A stretch of DNA of 57,308 nt from Christensenella sp. UBA4263 (GCA_002395225.1 DGWH01000089.1:23951-81258), one strand, 5' to 3'. Counted from the first letter of the stretch, positions 34,817 to 43,701 are shown. Made by a program: numbers and translations. Notes: a model not told the origin generated them from the letters alone.

Positions 34817-35062
34817 ATGCCGAGCATTATACCGGTATCCGATTTGAAAAACTATGGCGAGGTATTGGGCCATTGTGACGACGGCTCGCCGGTGTACCTC
34901 ACCAAGAATGGCCGTGGGAAGTATGTTGTCCAGAGCATCGCGGACTACGAGAAACAGCTGGCGACCATCCGCCTTCTGACCGAGCTCTCCAGGGGTGTGG
35001 AATCCCTGCGCAAGGAAGGCGGCCTGACAATCGATGAGGCCTTCGAAGGGCTGGGTGTGTAA
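34817..35062 (+). CDS. Type II antitoxin, Phd/YefM family
   Basis: This is an 81-residue antitoxin. The N-terminal DNA-binding fold is SIIPVSDLKNYGEVL followed by GSPVYLTKNGRGKYVV, typical of Phd/YefM. The C-terminal helix region (about 55-81) neutralises the toxin. The start at 34817 has GGAGGGAG at good spacing; ATG at 34808 is too close. Its operator is probably the direct-repeat pair at the promoter. Confidence 0.88.
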   Translation: MPSIIPVSDLKNYGEVLGHCDDGSPVYLTKNGRGKYVVQSIADYEKQLATIRLLTELSRGVESLRKEGGLTIDEAFEGLGV

Positions 35063-35064
35063 AC

Positions 35065-35376
35065 ATGGCAAATGTGATTGTTTCTCCGGCGGCGCGAAGG
35101 GATTTGATCGGCATCCGCGATTATATCAGCGATGAGCTGGCCAATCCCGACGCCGCCCAGCGCATCCTCAAGCTGCTCCGCGCCAGCATCGAAGGCCTCC
35201 GGGACATGCCTAAGAGAGGCATGCCGCTGGATGCCGTACTTTCTGTCCATACCGATTATCGGTTTCTGGTCTGTGAAAATTACCGTATATTCTACCTTTG
35301 CGAAGGGGATCAGGTGGAAGTGGTCAGGGTGCTGCATACGCTGCAGGACTATATGAGGTCGCTGTTCCTGGATTGA
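35065..35376 (+). CDS. Type II toxin, RelE/ParE superfamily
   Basis: This is a 103-residue protein: AARRDLIGIRDYISDELANP helix, the DMPKRGMPL turn, then DYRFLVCENYRIFYLCE and VEVVRVLHTLQDY, as in RelE/ParE toxins. It lies 2 bases after the antitoxin stop. RelE members cut ribosomal mRNA and ParE members poison gyrase; which applies cannot be read here. Both genes look intact. Confidence 0.88.
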   Translation: MANVIVSPAARRDLIGIRDYISDELANPDAAQRILKLLRASIEGLRDMPKRGMPLDAVLSVHTDYRFLVCENYRIFYLCEGDQVEVVRVLHTLQDYMRSLFLD

Positions 35377-35501
35377 CGACTAATGCTATGCCAACGATAT
35401 GGGAGAATACAATGAATAAGATGACATCTGCCCAATTGGTCGAAAAAGGTCGCCAAGAATACTGACATACCTTATCAAGAGCAAAAGAGCTTCAGATAAT
35501 A

Positions 35502-35540
35502 CTTGGGCGGGCATCGAATGAATATCTTTGCCCGCCCAAG
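35502..35540. terminator. Strong GC hairpin after the toxin-antitoxin operon
   Basis: CTTGGGCGGGC pairs with GCCCGCCCAAG around 17 bases. No T-run follows. A TATAAT at 35551-35556 begins just after. Confidence 0.6.
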
Positions 35541-35604
35541 AGTGTTAAGATATAATGCGACATGTAACATATGCCGTGCCAATGGCATCGGCGGGAAGGG
35601 AAAC

Positions 35605-36229
35605 GGCGAAAATATAGCAACGGCAAAAAAGGTTTCAGACGATAAGCCGACCACTACGGAACTTGCGATTATAGATGAGCGGACTATTCGTGATAGAATT
35701 TATGAGGTCCGGGGTTTAAAGGTCATGCTGGATTTTGAATTTGCATAAATATACGGATATACAACAAAAGCTTTTAACCAGCAAGTAAAAAAATAACATT
35801 GAAAAATTTGATGATGACTTTCGGTTTCAGCTAACAGTGGAAGAGGTAGAGGAATTATCGCGGTCAAAAAATTTGACCGCGATGCAAACGAGGAGCGTCA
35901 AAGGTGGAAGGACATCATTGCCTTGGGCTTTTACAGAGTCTGGAATATATATGCTTATGACGGTGCTTCGTGGCGACCTTGCCACACAACAAAGTAAAGC
36001 TTTAATAAGAACATTCCGAGCAATGAAGGATTACATTATTGAGAATCGGGGTTTTATTGGGCGAAATGAATATCTTCAATTATCTCTACAGGTTACAGAG
36101 AATACAAGGGAATCAGTGGAACTTCGAGGGAAAATAGCTAATCTTAGTGATCAAATGGGTCAGGTTATGGATAAGATGTGTGGTTTAATTACTGACATGC
36201 TGAAGAACCCGTCGTTAGTATTGCCTTGA
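35605..36229 (+). pseudogene. ORF6N-domain phage-type DNA-binding protein, doubly inactivated
   Basis: Family text is split: TTTELAIIDERTIRDRIYEV ... MLDFEFA then a TAA (35746-35748) where family members have a Glu. IYGYTTKAFNQQVKK follows, then a one-base loss in an A7 run (near 35790) shifts frame before KFDDDFRFQLTVEEVEELSR. The rest, including ESGIYMLMTVLRGDLA and a coiled-coil end, is open from 35837. No good start codon is visible; an ATA stands where ATG might be. It is a prophage-type antirepressor-like domain and non-functional. Confidence 0.8.
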
Positions 36230-36290
36230 CACTAGTTTTTGCTCTCCCCATGCAGGTGCGGAGGGCTTTCTTTATCGGGAGGAACACCCC

Positions 36291-36773
36291 ATGACCTACA
36301 TCCATTATGGATCAGATCATTTTTCTCCACATCTTTTCATCCCTGTCCGTAACGGCGACTGGAGGCCGAAACCGGCAGATGGAACCGGCATGTGGGCATC
36401 AAGGGTTGATGATGAATTGGGCTGGGAAACCTGGGACAGGAAAAACGAATTCAACCTTGAGAACCTTCAGTTCTCTTTTCGTTTTCAACTTCCCGGAGCA
36501 TCGATTCTCATACTGGAAGATCTGGATCAGCTGATTACCCTTCCGAAACTCCGCCCCTGGGAGCCGAAAAAGCCACTGGAAGTGAAGCACCCGACATTGG
36601 AGCAGTTGAGAGAGTGGTACGTACCGAACTGGTGCTACCTGGATTTCGAGAAACTTGCGGAAGTGTATGACGCCATCGAACTGAGCAACAGCGGAGCTTT
36701 CACCGATTCCCTGCCCACATGGGATTGTGACTGCGTCTTGGTTTTGCGGGCGGAGAGGGTTGTGGAGGTTTGA
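36291..36773 (+). CDS. Conserved-type hypothetical protein
   Basis: This is a 160-residue cytosolic protein. It starts MTYIHYGSDHFSPHLFIPVR, with GTGMWASRVDD and GWETWDR in the first third and WYVPNWCYLDFEKLAEVYDAIELS toward the end. Patterns like this recur in many Firmicutes but I know no assigned function. The layout is faintly like small ADP-ribosyl-transferase folds, which is only a guess. GGGAGG lies 8 bases before ATG. It stands alone. Confidence 0.65.
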   Translation: MTYIHYGSDHFSPHLFIPVRNGDWRPKPADGTGMWASRVDDELGWETWDRKNEFNLENLQFSFRFQLPGASILILEDLDQLITLPKLRPWEPKKPLEVKHPTLEQLREWYVPNWCYLDFEKLAEVYDAIELSNSGAFTDSLPTWDCDCVLVLRAERVVEV

Positions 36774-36955
36774 TCAGCCTTTGTCCACTCTCACCAGTTC
36801 CTTCCTTGTCTCTTCTGTACATTTATAGTAAACGAAATTGAAGTTTTGACTTTGATTATTTCACAGGTGTTAATATCCGTTGTTTACTGAAAAGCAATGT
36901 AAAAAGACTTTTGGCGTTCACTATAGATGTTCCCGACATTCCCTTTGCAGAGCTA

Positions 36956-37378
36956 TTATGTGCACAACTGATCGGCTTCAATAAAGTTCTTCATAGAGTA
37001 GACAGGAGGCTTACTGGCTGTTTCGATGACCGTCGGGATCATTTTAAGAGGCATTAATTTCTTTTTGGCATTGGCGATAAATCCACCTACATCAATACTG
37101 ATTACATGGTATTTGTTGAGATTGTTTTCGTATGTTGGATCATTCGAAATATTATAACCCTTAAACAGTTCATGCGAATCGCAGCTCTTATCATAATACG
37201 CACAAAGCATCTGCGCAGAAAAGGATTTTCCAAATCTCCGGGGCCTGCTGACACAGATCAGGTTTTTCATTGTTCCGATGGTACGATTCACAATACCTAT
37301 CATTTCAGTCTTGTCAACATAGTCCTTTTCCGAAACCCTCTGAAATCCACTGTTTCCCGGATGTAAATATGTTCCCAT
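36956..37378 (-). pseudogene. N-terminal fragment of AAA-ATPase/PD-(D/E)XK protein
   Basis: It begins GFQRVSEKDYVDKTEMIGIV and has the P-loop-like ICVSRPRRFGKSFSA, then NDPTYENNLNKYHVISIDV. This corresponds to the first about 100 residues of the family, whose intact version is at 50544-52181 (about 545 residues). After about 37080 the sequence loses similarity and soon stops. The start at 37378 has GGAGAAGG upstream. It is a remnant. Confidence 0.75.
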
Positions 37379-37761
37379 CCGACCTTCTCCGTTTCTTTCG
37401 TGTAATAATAGGACATGTATTCTTTCTATTCCAAACAAACCTGTTCTTCTATCTTTTTCTTCAGTAAGCCTGTATCAATTCACTCCGATTGTACCATGCT
37501 TTCCAGGTTCCTGCAATGAATCCATTCAGTCTCTGTGTCTGCAACAGCCGGACTAAATCGCCTCCAGTTCCCTGACACGACTCGACAGAAATAGGATACA
37601 GAATTTCCTTCATCATGCTGAGGACGAGGCCACATCGAAATAATGCTGTTTTTTAGCAGCGTCTTATCCCTTCTTTCATTTCAGGGAGTAGGAACAACCG
37701 CCAGGTTCCGTTCTTCACCGCCTCTTGCGGGGCTCTCATATTCTATGGATTATTTCTCGTG
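37379..37761. other. No intact gene seen
   Basis: Minus-strand frames show short protein-like scraps only. It lies between two gene fragments and is probably relict mobile DNA. Confidence 0.35.
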
Positions 37762-38179
37762 TCAAAAGTCAATCGATTGCGCCTCTACACCATAAGCGTA
37801 ACAGATCTGCTTTCCTTCCTCATCTCTGTGAATCTGGTTAATCCTGATGCGGTTTGAAATAATCCTGGGAAATGGGTGACGGAGTTTGGTACAAAAGAAG
37901 CAGGAGCTTTCAGCCTTCAGGAATGTTCCTTTAACCACATTAAGAGCAGAATCGTTCCTTTTCCACCATCCGGCTTTACGCCAGTACATTCCAGAACATG
38001 TCGTCAAACCTGGCTATCATTTCCGGCATTTTCCGAATTTCCTCAATAAACCGCTTGATCTTTTTCGCAGTCTCTTTACGTTTCATCCCTGTGTACTGCT
38101 TCATTGCCGCATCGTCTTTTGATAGAATGAAAATCCGTAAACAGGAACACCCGTTTACATCCCGGGCTATGGTTTCCAT
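37762..38179 (-). pseudogene. Probable serine recombinase C-terminal remnant
   Basis: One frame (37976-38179) reads MKRKETAKKIKRFIEEIRK then MIARFDDMFWNVL, like the C-terminal helix of large serine recombinases. Another frame continues after 38007 with RIRINQIHRDEEGKQICYAY. The two overlap out of phase, so the gene is broken and only an end remains. Confidence 0.4.
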
Positions 38180-38460
38180 CTCATTACTTGTCTCAGCGCA
38201 CTTCCGGGTGATATAATCTCGGTACTATACAGGACAGAAGGTCAGATGCATGTACAGGCTTTAACCCTGGTTCCGGAATGGGATGAAATGTGAGCATGCC
38301 GATTATAGAGAATACAGAGTCCGCAGGAACCGACTTGCTCTGCATGCACACGCACTCCTGCGCCTGCAGGTTAGTTACGATGAAGCAGGCAAAAGAATCG
38401 ACAGGAGAGTTATGGGGCGATTCATTCACCTGCGTACATTTCATGCAAATAATGCGGTTA
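38180..38460. other. Unassigned stretch before the left repeat array
   Basis: No gene with a ribosome site. It may be flanking DNA of the repeat-bounded element that starts at 38461. Confidence 0.3.
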
Positions 38461-38520
38461 ATTAAGTCTATAAATTTACAATTAAGTCTATAAAAATACA
38501 ATTAAGTCACTAAAAATATC
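38461..38520 (+). repeat. Left array: three 20-bp repeats
   Basis: Three head-to-tail units of exactly 20 bp start at 38461, 38481 and 38501: ATTAAGTCTATAAATTTACA, ATTAAGTCTATAAAAATACA and ATTAAGTCACTAAAAATATC. The third is diverged. Confidence 0.95.
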
Positions 38521-38801
38521 CCATATGAGGTTCTGTTTAGCATGTTTTTCTTTCCGACTCATTTGATAATACAATTCGGATAGGTACATTTGTCAATTTG
38601 AGTTTGCATATTGCTTACATAGTATTTATCTGATAGTTCTATAAAAAAGAGCTTTATTACTCACAAGAATATTATTGCAAAAATATAATTCCTTTTCCAC
38701 GCCTATTCATCAGAAAACATAGGATGTATTTCTTTCACAACGTTTGACGATATTTCTCATGATAACAGTCATATTCCTCACCCGACTTTTAACATCTTAA
38801 T
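38521..38801. other. AT-rich, gene-free interior between the arrays
   Basis: About 280 bases with no open frame of note on either strand. Confidence 0.6.
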
Positions 38802-38923
38802 TGTAAATTTATAGACTTTATTGTAATTCTAGACTTTTTTATAGACTTAATTGGAAAATGCGGTGCTAAGTATTGTTTTTTATCAGCTTAATTGTATTTA
38901 TGATCTAAATTTATAGACTTAAT
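38802..38923 (-). repeat. Right array: same 20-bp unit, inverted
   Basis: TGTAAATTTATAGACTTTAT (38802-38821), a shorter TGTAATTCTAGACTTTT unit, TTTATAGACTTAAT (38838-38851) and TCTAAATTTATAGACTTAAT (38904-38923). All are the reverse complement of the left units. GCTTAATTG and TCTTAATTG near-matches fill gaps. Confidence 0.9.
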
Positions 38924-38953
38924 TGTATCGATTAGCAAAGGAGAAAAAGACAA

Positions 38954-40267
38954 ATGAAGAACGTGAAACTGACGGCTGTTTGGCTGGCTTTGCTGATGGC
39001 GTTTTTCACGCTTTCAGGAGCCGGAACTGTGCTGGCGGAAACTGTGCCGGAAACTGCGGAGACAGTAAGAGAGAGAAGCAAGGCTTCCATGGATCTCAAA
39101 GGATATCTGGATGCTGATCCGGAGCTTGCTGCGCTCATGGAAAAATCAATTCAGACTGCAGCTAAGTTCAATCCGGACATGGATACCAATCCCGTTCGCA
39201 GCATTGAGGAACTCTATGACCTGATTGACTGGAATGTCAAGGCGATGCCCTGGAATGTTCTGACAGACTCGAAGTTTCCATCCATCTTTGACAGAATTGA
39301 TCAAAGCATTGACTATCTGTGGTTCCTTCTGGATCAGCCGCTGCCCGAACTCGCAGGCAAAGGCTACTACTATCCCACCCTGCAGTATCATGAACCCGTT
39401 TCTTCCTGGCTCAAGTATTATTCAGATGAATGGGGAGCCTTTCTTTCCACGGAAGAAAGCTGGAACGATACCTACTACGAAACCATCCGGAACGATCCGG
39501 AAATGAATATGAAAGCGGAATGGTACGGCGATAAGAACATCTGGAAGACCTTTAATGAATGGTTCTCAAGAAAGCTGATCAGCCCGGATGTCCGTCCTAT
39601 CGGGGACAGCGCGGTGGTTTCTCCGGCTGATTCAACCCCTCAGGGTTTCTTTGAAATTGATGAAAACGGGGATGTCGTCCCTGATGATGGTGTTCCGATC
39701 AAGTCTGTGGTTTTTACATCCGTTGCCCAGCTGATCGGACCGGATTCTGCCTATAAGGATGCGTTTAAAGGCGGAACACTGACACATACCTTCCTGAATG
39801 TCAACGATTATCACCGCTACCATTTCCCGGTGGACGGAACCATTCTGGAAGTGCGAAAAATCAAGGCAACAAACGGAGCCGGAGGCGTAACCGTATGGGA
39901 TCCGGAGCTCAAAAGATACATTCTTATCGATGCCGTCCCGGGATGGCAAATGATTGAAACCAGGGACTGCGTCATCCTCGACACCGAAGAGTTCGGACTG
40001 GTTGCGGTCCTCCCCATCGGAATGTCTCAGATCTGTTCGTGTAACTGGGAAGAGTCCGTCAAGGTCGGAGCCAAAGTGAAAAAAGGAGATCCCATGGGCT
40101 ATTTCCTTTTCGGCGGAAGCGATATCGTGATGATTTTCCAGGATGGCGTCTCGGTGGAAATGCTCTGCCCCGAAGCAGCCGATGGCGGATATGCGCACAT
40201 CCTCATGGGAGAGCCGTACATCGAGCTCGTCAATGAAACCGAAGAGGCGCTTCCCGACGCCGCCTGA
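38954..40267 (+). CDS. Secreted phosphatidylserine decarboxylase-like protein
   Basis: This 437-residue protein has an N-terminal signal peptide (residues 1-28). The C-terminal 220 residues follow the Psd fold: WFSRKLISPDVRPIG, VVSPADS, HTFLNVNDYHRYHFPVDGTI and FGGSDIVMIFQ. GGS is the family's self-cleavage/pyruvoyl site (LGST in E. coli). Psd makes phosphatidylethanolamine, but the export signal and the about 190-residue N-region differ from housekeeping Psd. An extracellular or cell-surface role on another substrate is possible. AAAGGAG lies 10 bases upstream. The inverted 20-bp arrays lie directly upstream. Confidence 0.8.
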   Translation: MKNVKLTAVWLALLMAFFTLSGAGTVLAETVPETAETVRERSKASMDLKGYLDADPELAALMEKSIQTAAKFNPDMDTNPVRSIEELYDLIDWNVKAMPWNVLTDSKFPSIFDRIDQSIDYLWFLLDQPLPELAGKGYYYPTLQYHEPVSSWLKYYSDEWGAFLSTEESWNDTYYETIRNDPEMNMKAEWYGDKNIWKTFNEWFSRKLISPDVRPIGDSAVVSPADSTPQGFFEIDENGDVVPDDGVPIKSVVFTSVAQLIGPDSAYKDAFKGGTLTHTFLNVNDYHRYHFPVDGTILEVRKIKATNGAGGVTVWDPELKRYILIDAVPGWQMIETRDCVILDTEEFGLVAVLPIGMSQICSCNWEESVKVGAKVKKGDPMGYFLFGGSDIVMIFQDGVSVEMLCPEAADGGYAHILMGEPYIELVNETEEALPDAA

Positions 40268-40338
40268 CCATCGCCCGACTTATGGATTTCCAAAGCGATT
40301 TCACATGATCATTTGGACATTTCCCCAAAAGAAGGGGC

Positions 40339-40481
40339 CAGACAGTATGATTTCAATTGCGGGAATGGAAAAAATGGACTGGAGGTGCTCAAACTGAACA
40401 TAAGTAAAGGGCCGGTTTCCCGGCCCTTTACTTTCGCAGTCTAACTGTCTGAATATTGTCCTTGACTTTGGAACCGCTTTA
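40339..40481 (+). repeat. Repeat R2, copy C (most complete)
   Basis: CCAGACAGTATGATTTCAAT, GGACTGGAGGTGCTCAAAC, the full palindrome AGTAAAGGGCCGG(TTTC)CCGGCCCTTTACT, then ACTGTCTGAATATTGTCCTT and AACCGCTTTA. Lying after the decarboxylase gene, the palindrome may act as its terminator. Confidence 0.9.
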
Positions 40482-40737
40482 CAGTCCTCATCTTCTTCTG
40501 TCTGCGATCCTCTTCAAGCTATCCTTGTCCTCAGCCAGCATGTTCACCGATCCGCGGTAACTTTCCGACATCCGTCCAGTTTGAAAACATCGTAGGTCTC
40601 ATAGAGGCAGAACAAAAGCAAGCTCTTCCGCCCGTCAAACCTTTCGACATGAAGGGTGGAGGATATCTAAGGCTTCCGAGCTCAATTATACAGCATACAC
40701 CGGAGTTATTTTTTTACCCAGTTCCTGTACAAAGTGC
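40482..40737. other. Intergenic, no gene seen
   Basis: Fragments only. The short minus-strand Rpn-like scrap starts at 40738. Confidence 0.3.
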
Positions 40738-40956
40738 CTATGGCAAATTCAGAACATCAGCAATTTGTTCCCATGTCAAGCTACCTTTCTTTATCGTAGC
40801 CTTCGCAAGCTTGATCTTTTCTTCTTTAATCCTATTTTCCATAATCTCGCACACTTCCTGTCGCCCTCCTTCCGTCTCTTTAAGAACTCTAACCCGTTCC
40901 CTTAGAATCGGGCTGAGGATGTCTTCCGCTTTTTTACACGAGAAATCGTGCATCAA
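40738..40956 (-). pseudogene. C-terminal fragment of Rpn/PD-(D/E)XK transposase-like protein
   Basis: MMHDFSCKKAEDILSPILRE, RVRVLKETEGGRQEVCEIME and LAKATIKKGSLTWEQIADVL match the conserved tail of Rpn-type recombination-promoting nucleases. The N-terminal nuclease domain is missing and the very end is also short. A remnant. Confidence 0.65.
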
Positions 40957-41121
40957 CCGTACATCAGGTGTATCCGTATCTCGTACTCCCCATTCACATT
41001 AATAATTTGTCTTCCATCCCCCAGTGATTTATTTTCCAGTTAAGTGATTGGCCTTCTCCCTCTTCTGAAAACGTGTCACAAGGCAGATTTCGGAGAGGTT
41101 TATGCCTGTATTCTCATCCTT

Positions 41122-41631
41122 TTAAAGCTTTATCAAATCTCCATCCTGCTTTACAAATGAAAACTTATCAGGTGGCGTTTTACTCCAAAGCTGAGATATA
41201 TCCAGATGATGCCTGTTAAGAGCATTCCTGCATTCTTCGACCTTAAACTTGCAAAAGGCTGTCTTAAACTCACTGACACTTAGGCTCTTTGTCAGGTCCT
41301 GCGCTTTCTTTACATCTGTAGCCCGGGCAATTTCATCTTCAAAATTCATCACCTGTGCCAAATTAACGATCTTGACTTGTAAAACATACTTCTTCAAGTA
41401 ATCTATATTTTTCCGAAGGATGTCCGTCTTTTCCACGTCTGTATCAAAAACCAGAACCACTGTCGTTCCCGCTTTAATCATGTTAACTTCGCGTCTTGGT
41501 ATTTCGTTTTGGATGATGTTGTAAACATTTACCTTCCCGGGAGTCAGCAGTCTCGGTTCCACTTTAAGAGCATTTATCAATTTCTCTTCGCACGGCCCTT
41601 CAACGAAGTACACACATCTCTTATAGTTCAT
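41122..41631 (-). CDS. TOPRIM-like nuclease partner of the AAA ATPase
   Basis: This protein is about 169 residues long. It starts at ATG 41631, overlapping the ATPase stop by 11 bases, so the two are coupled. The first strand VYFVEGPCEEKLINAL (acidic Glu after VEG) and the later VVLVFDTDVEKTDIL (DxD) match TOPRIM metal-binding motifs. A helical C-terminus follows. In PARIS, OLD and Gabija systems such a domain is the nuclease or effector and the ATPase is the sensor. The exact family here is not recognised. Both genes are intact. Confidence 0.72.
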   Translation of the reverse strand: MNYKRCVYFVEGPCEEKLINALKVEPRLLTPGKVNVYNIIQNEIPRREVNMIKAGTTVVLVFDTDVEKTDILRKNIDYLKKYVLQVKIVNLAQVMNFEDEIARATDVKKAQDLTKSLSVSEFKTAFCKFKVEECRNALNRHHLDISQLWSKTPPDKFSFVKQDGDLIKL

Positions 41632-42724
41632 CAGGCCACCCCCTGTCCAATGCGGTAAGCTTCGAAAGATCAGGGAGCGTCCCAAACATATCATTGTCCA
41701 CGGCTCCTCTAACCGAATCTGTATTCTTCTTCAAAAGGCTGGATGCTGATATCGCTGAAACCCTGCATTTGCCTTCTATTAATTCTCTTTTTAAGAAGGT
41801 GTATGAGTGTTTCGGAAGGTTTAAATCCAACATTTCCATATTATGTGTGGTAAAGATCATCTGCTCATTTTCCTGAATTTTCTCCATCATAAGCCCAAAA
41901 ATAGCCTTCTCTATCTCGCTATGAATATAGGAAAAGTGTTCATCACAGTAATAAAACATCTGTTTTTTTGACATCATTGCAGCAAGGAAAACGGCCACAT
42001 CAATACCCTCTGCTGTACCACTGGATAAAACTTCTCGGTTGAGCAGCTTTCCGTCCTGGATAAGAATATCCGTTCCTCTTCGCCTGATGATGAAAGTGTC
42101 TTTTGCCCCTTGCAGTTTGTCAATGTTTGTAAGTGTTGGATCCAGCGTACCAAGGACGGCTCTGAATGTTTTTAGCAATTCAGCCGTATCTGTTTCAGCA
42201 GTCCGCAAGGAAGCAGCAATCTCAGGATACGCAAAACGAGAATGGATTTCTCCAACCCTCTTTTTCAGTTTGTTCCCTCTACCTTCAATCTCAGATGTAC
42301 AGTCCTTCAGTTTTCCTACGCATCGCTCGTAAAAATCCAGTTCTCCAATATCCGTGGTGAAGTAATGCACATCAATATTACCTTCCAATTTGTTGATTGT
42401 TCCTGATAACCGGTGCATGAAGAAGCCTTCATTAACAAAGTCAATTCTGAAAAAAGCACGCTCTTCTGTTGCCATCTCCTGAAGCAGCGCTTCATTTCCA
42501 GTGTTAATATAGTTAAAAATCTTAAGCAGTGCCCTTCCAAGGCTGGTCTTCCCTGTGGCATTCGACCCCATCAGAACATTGATTTTCTTGTAACGAAAGC
42601 GATCCCGGCCCTCAAGGTGTTCGTCTCCTACAATTGATTTGACAAGCTTTTTCGGATAGGTAAAGTTGATACTGAAGTCATCAAATCCATAAACGCCCTT
42701 TAGTTCCAGATTTAAAACAATCAT
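41621..42724 (-). CDS. AAA15-type ATPase, probable phage-defence sensor
   Basis: This is a 367-residue soluble ATPase. Walker A is VLMGSNATGKTSLG (about residue 52), the signature-like region is LSSGTAEGIDVAVFL (about 235) and Walker B is FYYCDEHFSYIHSE (about 260), with FTTHNMEMLD after it. The central region (about 110-200) is a helical arm with coiled coil (KLKDCTSEIEGRGNKLKKRV). The start at 42724 follows AAGGAG; the upstream ATG at 42751 lacks one. It is upstream of and overlaps the TOPRIM-like gene. Same general design as 23348-24463, but low sequence similarity. Confidence 0.8.
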   Translation of the reverse strand: MIVLNLELKGVYGFDDFSINFTYPKKLVKSIVGDEHLEGRDRFRYKKINVLMGSNATGKTSLGRALLKIFNYINTGNEALLQEMATEERAFFRIDFVNEGFFMHRLSGTINKLEGNIDVHYFTTDIGELDFYERCVGKLKDCTSEIEGRGNKLKKRVGEIHSRFAYPEIAASLRTAETDTAELLKTFRAVLGTLDPTLTNIDKLQGAKDTFIIRRRGTDILIQDGKLLNREVLSSGTAEGIDVAVFLAAMMSKKQMFYYCDEHFSYIHSEIEKAIFGLMMEKIQENEQMIFTTHNMEMLDLNLPKHSYTFLKRELIEGKCRVSAISASSLLKKNTDSVRGAVDNDMFGTLPDLSKLTALDRGWPDEL

Positions 42725-42873
42725 TTTTAACTCCTTTCTGCTTCTTCCCATCTCAAGAACTAATGATAATTGAACCTCCTGCGTAAGTCAACCCATCACC
42801 ATTATTTTTTTATTTCATATCACCTGCCGTAAATTAAATTCGGAGCACAACCACATTCTCAGCAGCGATGGGC

Positions 42874-43053
42874 TCAGTACTCCCTCTCCCATTCTTCTTT
42901 CGTCAATATCTTTACGAACCGTTCTTCAATACTCAAGCCCTGAGGCCTTGCCTCGAGCTCGGCAAACACATCACGTGCCAACCACACGCTCACGGGAATC
43001 GACCCTATGGCTTCAATCTTCCGAATCACCGCCATACGATTCCGACAAGTCAT
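42874..43053 (-). CDS. Small protein, 59 residues, unknown
   Basis: Frame MTCRNRMAVIRKIEAIGSIP ... ERFVKILTKEEWEREY. Charged and helix-rich, with RPQGLSIEERF. AGAGG lies 6 bases upstream of ATG. It could be an orphan antitoxin or regulator; no partner is visible. An R1 copy lies about 240 bases upstream. Confidence 0.4.
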   Translation of the reverse strand: MTCRNRMAVIRKIEAIGSIPVSVWLARDVFAELEARPQGLSIEERFVKILTKEEWEREY

Positions 43054-43292
43054 TCTCTACCTCTGCCTCATCACTTCTTTCTTGTCTCCTGTCACCAGTT
43101 CCAAAGAAACATGGCCACGTTGGCTGCAAAAAAGAGTGCTGCTTTGCTTATACATCGTTTTTGTCCCTGACAAACAAAAGCATTCCCAATTTACAGCCTG
43201 TCGTCATGAGGATTGGAACATCCAGGCAGTACTCATTCCTGATAAGCCGCCTTTCCGCTTCTCCATCAGGCATACGGCAATGTCATGCGGTC
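43054..43292. other. Non-coding, no gene seen
   Basis: Sequence between the small gene and the R1 copies; no credible frame. Confidence 0.3.
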
Positions 43293-43475
43293 TCTTTAAT
43301 AAGTCGTAGCTCAGTTTTTCGACACCATAACATTTCCGGTGCTCATACTTGACAAATCAACTCTGCGTGTCGAGTCCGCTCTTTTGCAGGCCCCAACGTC
43401 ACTTTTCCGGATCAACTTTGTTCTGTTCCAAATCTGACAAACCGTCGCTGTGAGACAAGGCCATTCTTTAAGGGA
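43293..43475 (-). repeat. Repeat R1, two copies
   Basis: First copy: TCTCTTTAATAAGTCGTAGC, CTCAGTTTTTCG, TTTCCGGTGCTCATAC, TTGACAAATCAACTCTGCG. A second, more decayed copy ends CTGACAAACCGTCGCTGTGAGACAAGG near 43460. Orientation matches the others. No gene starts right after it on the minus strand. Confidence 0.8.
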
Positions 43476-43701
43476 TTGGAAGCAGACTTTCCGGCCTGTC
43501 TGTCCGGGCCTGCATCAACTGGCATCGCATCAGGCAGTCTCTGGTCAAATGGCACAGATCACTGACCGGCAAATCCCCGATTGCCTGTCCGGTGATTGCC
43601 GCTGGTTTTGCTCACCAGTGCAAGACTCGCGGCTCTCCAGACAAGCTGCCCGTTCCAATGATTGCCCTCCGCCCCTGATCCGTTAATCCATGACACAGAA
43701 A
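43476..43701. other. Non-coding, no gene seen
   Basis: GC-richer stretch before the terminator of the Lpl-type operon; no gene found. Confidence 0.3.

Larger units (their letters stand above)
38461..38923. mobile_element. Candidate non-autonomous element bounded by inverted 20-bp arrays
   Basis: Left and right arrays of one 20-bp site in opposite orientation enclose gene-free DNA. Arrays of transposase sites at both ends are typical of Tn7-, Mu- and Tn5053-like elements. No transposase is present, so it would be a cargo-less relic. A regulatory or replication-origin role is the alternative. Ends and target-site duplication are not determined. Confidence 0.45.

Noticed and set aside
38461..38520. 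20-bp array as a CRISPR
   Set aside because: Units are head to tail without spacers.
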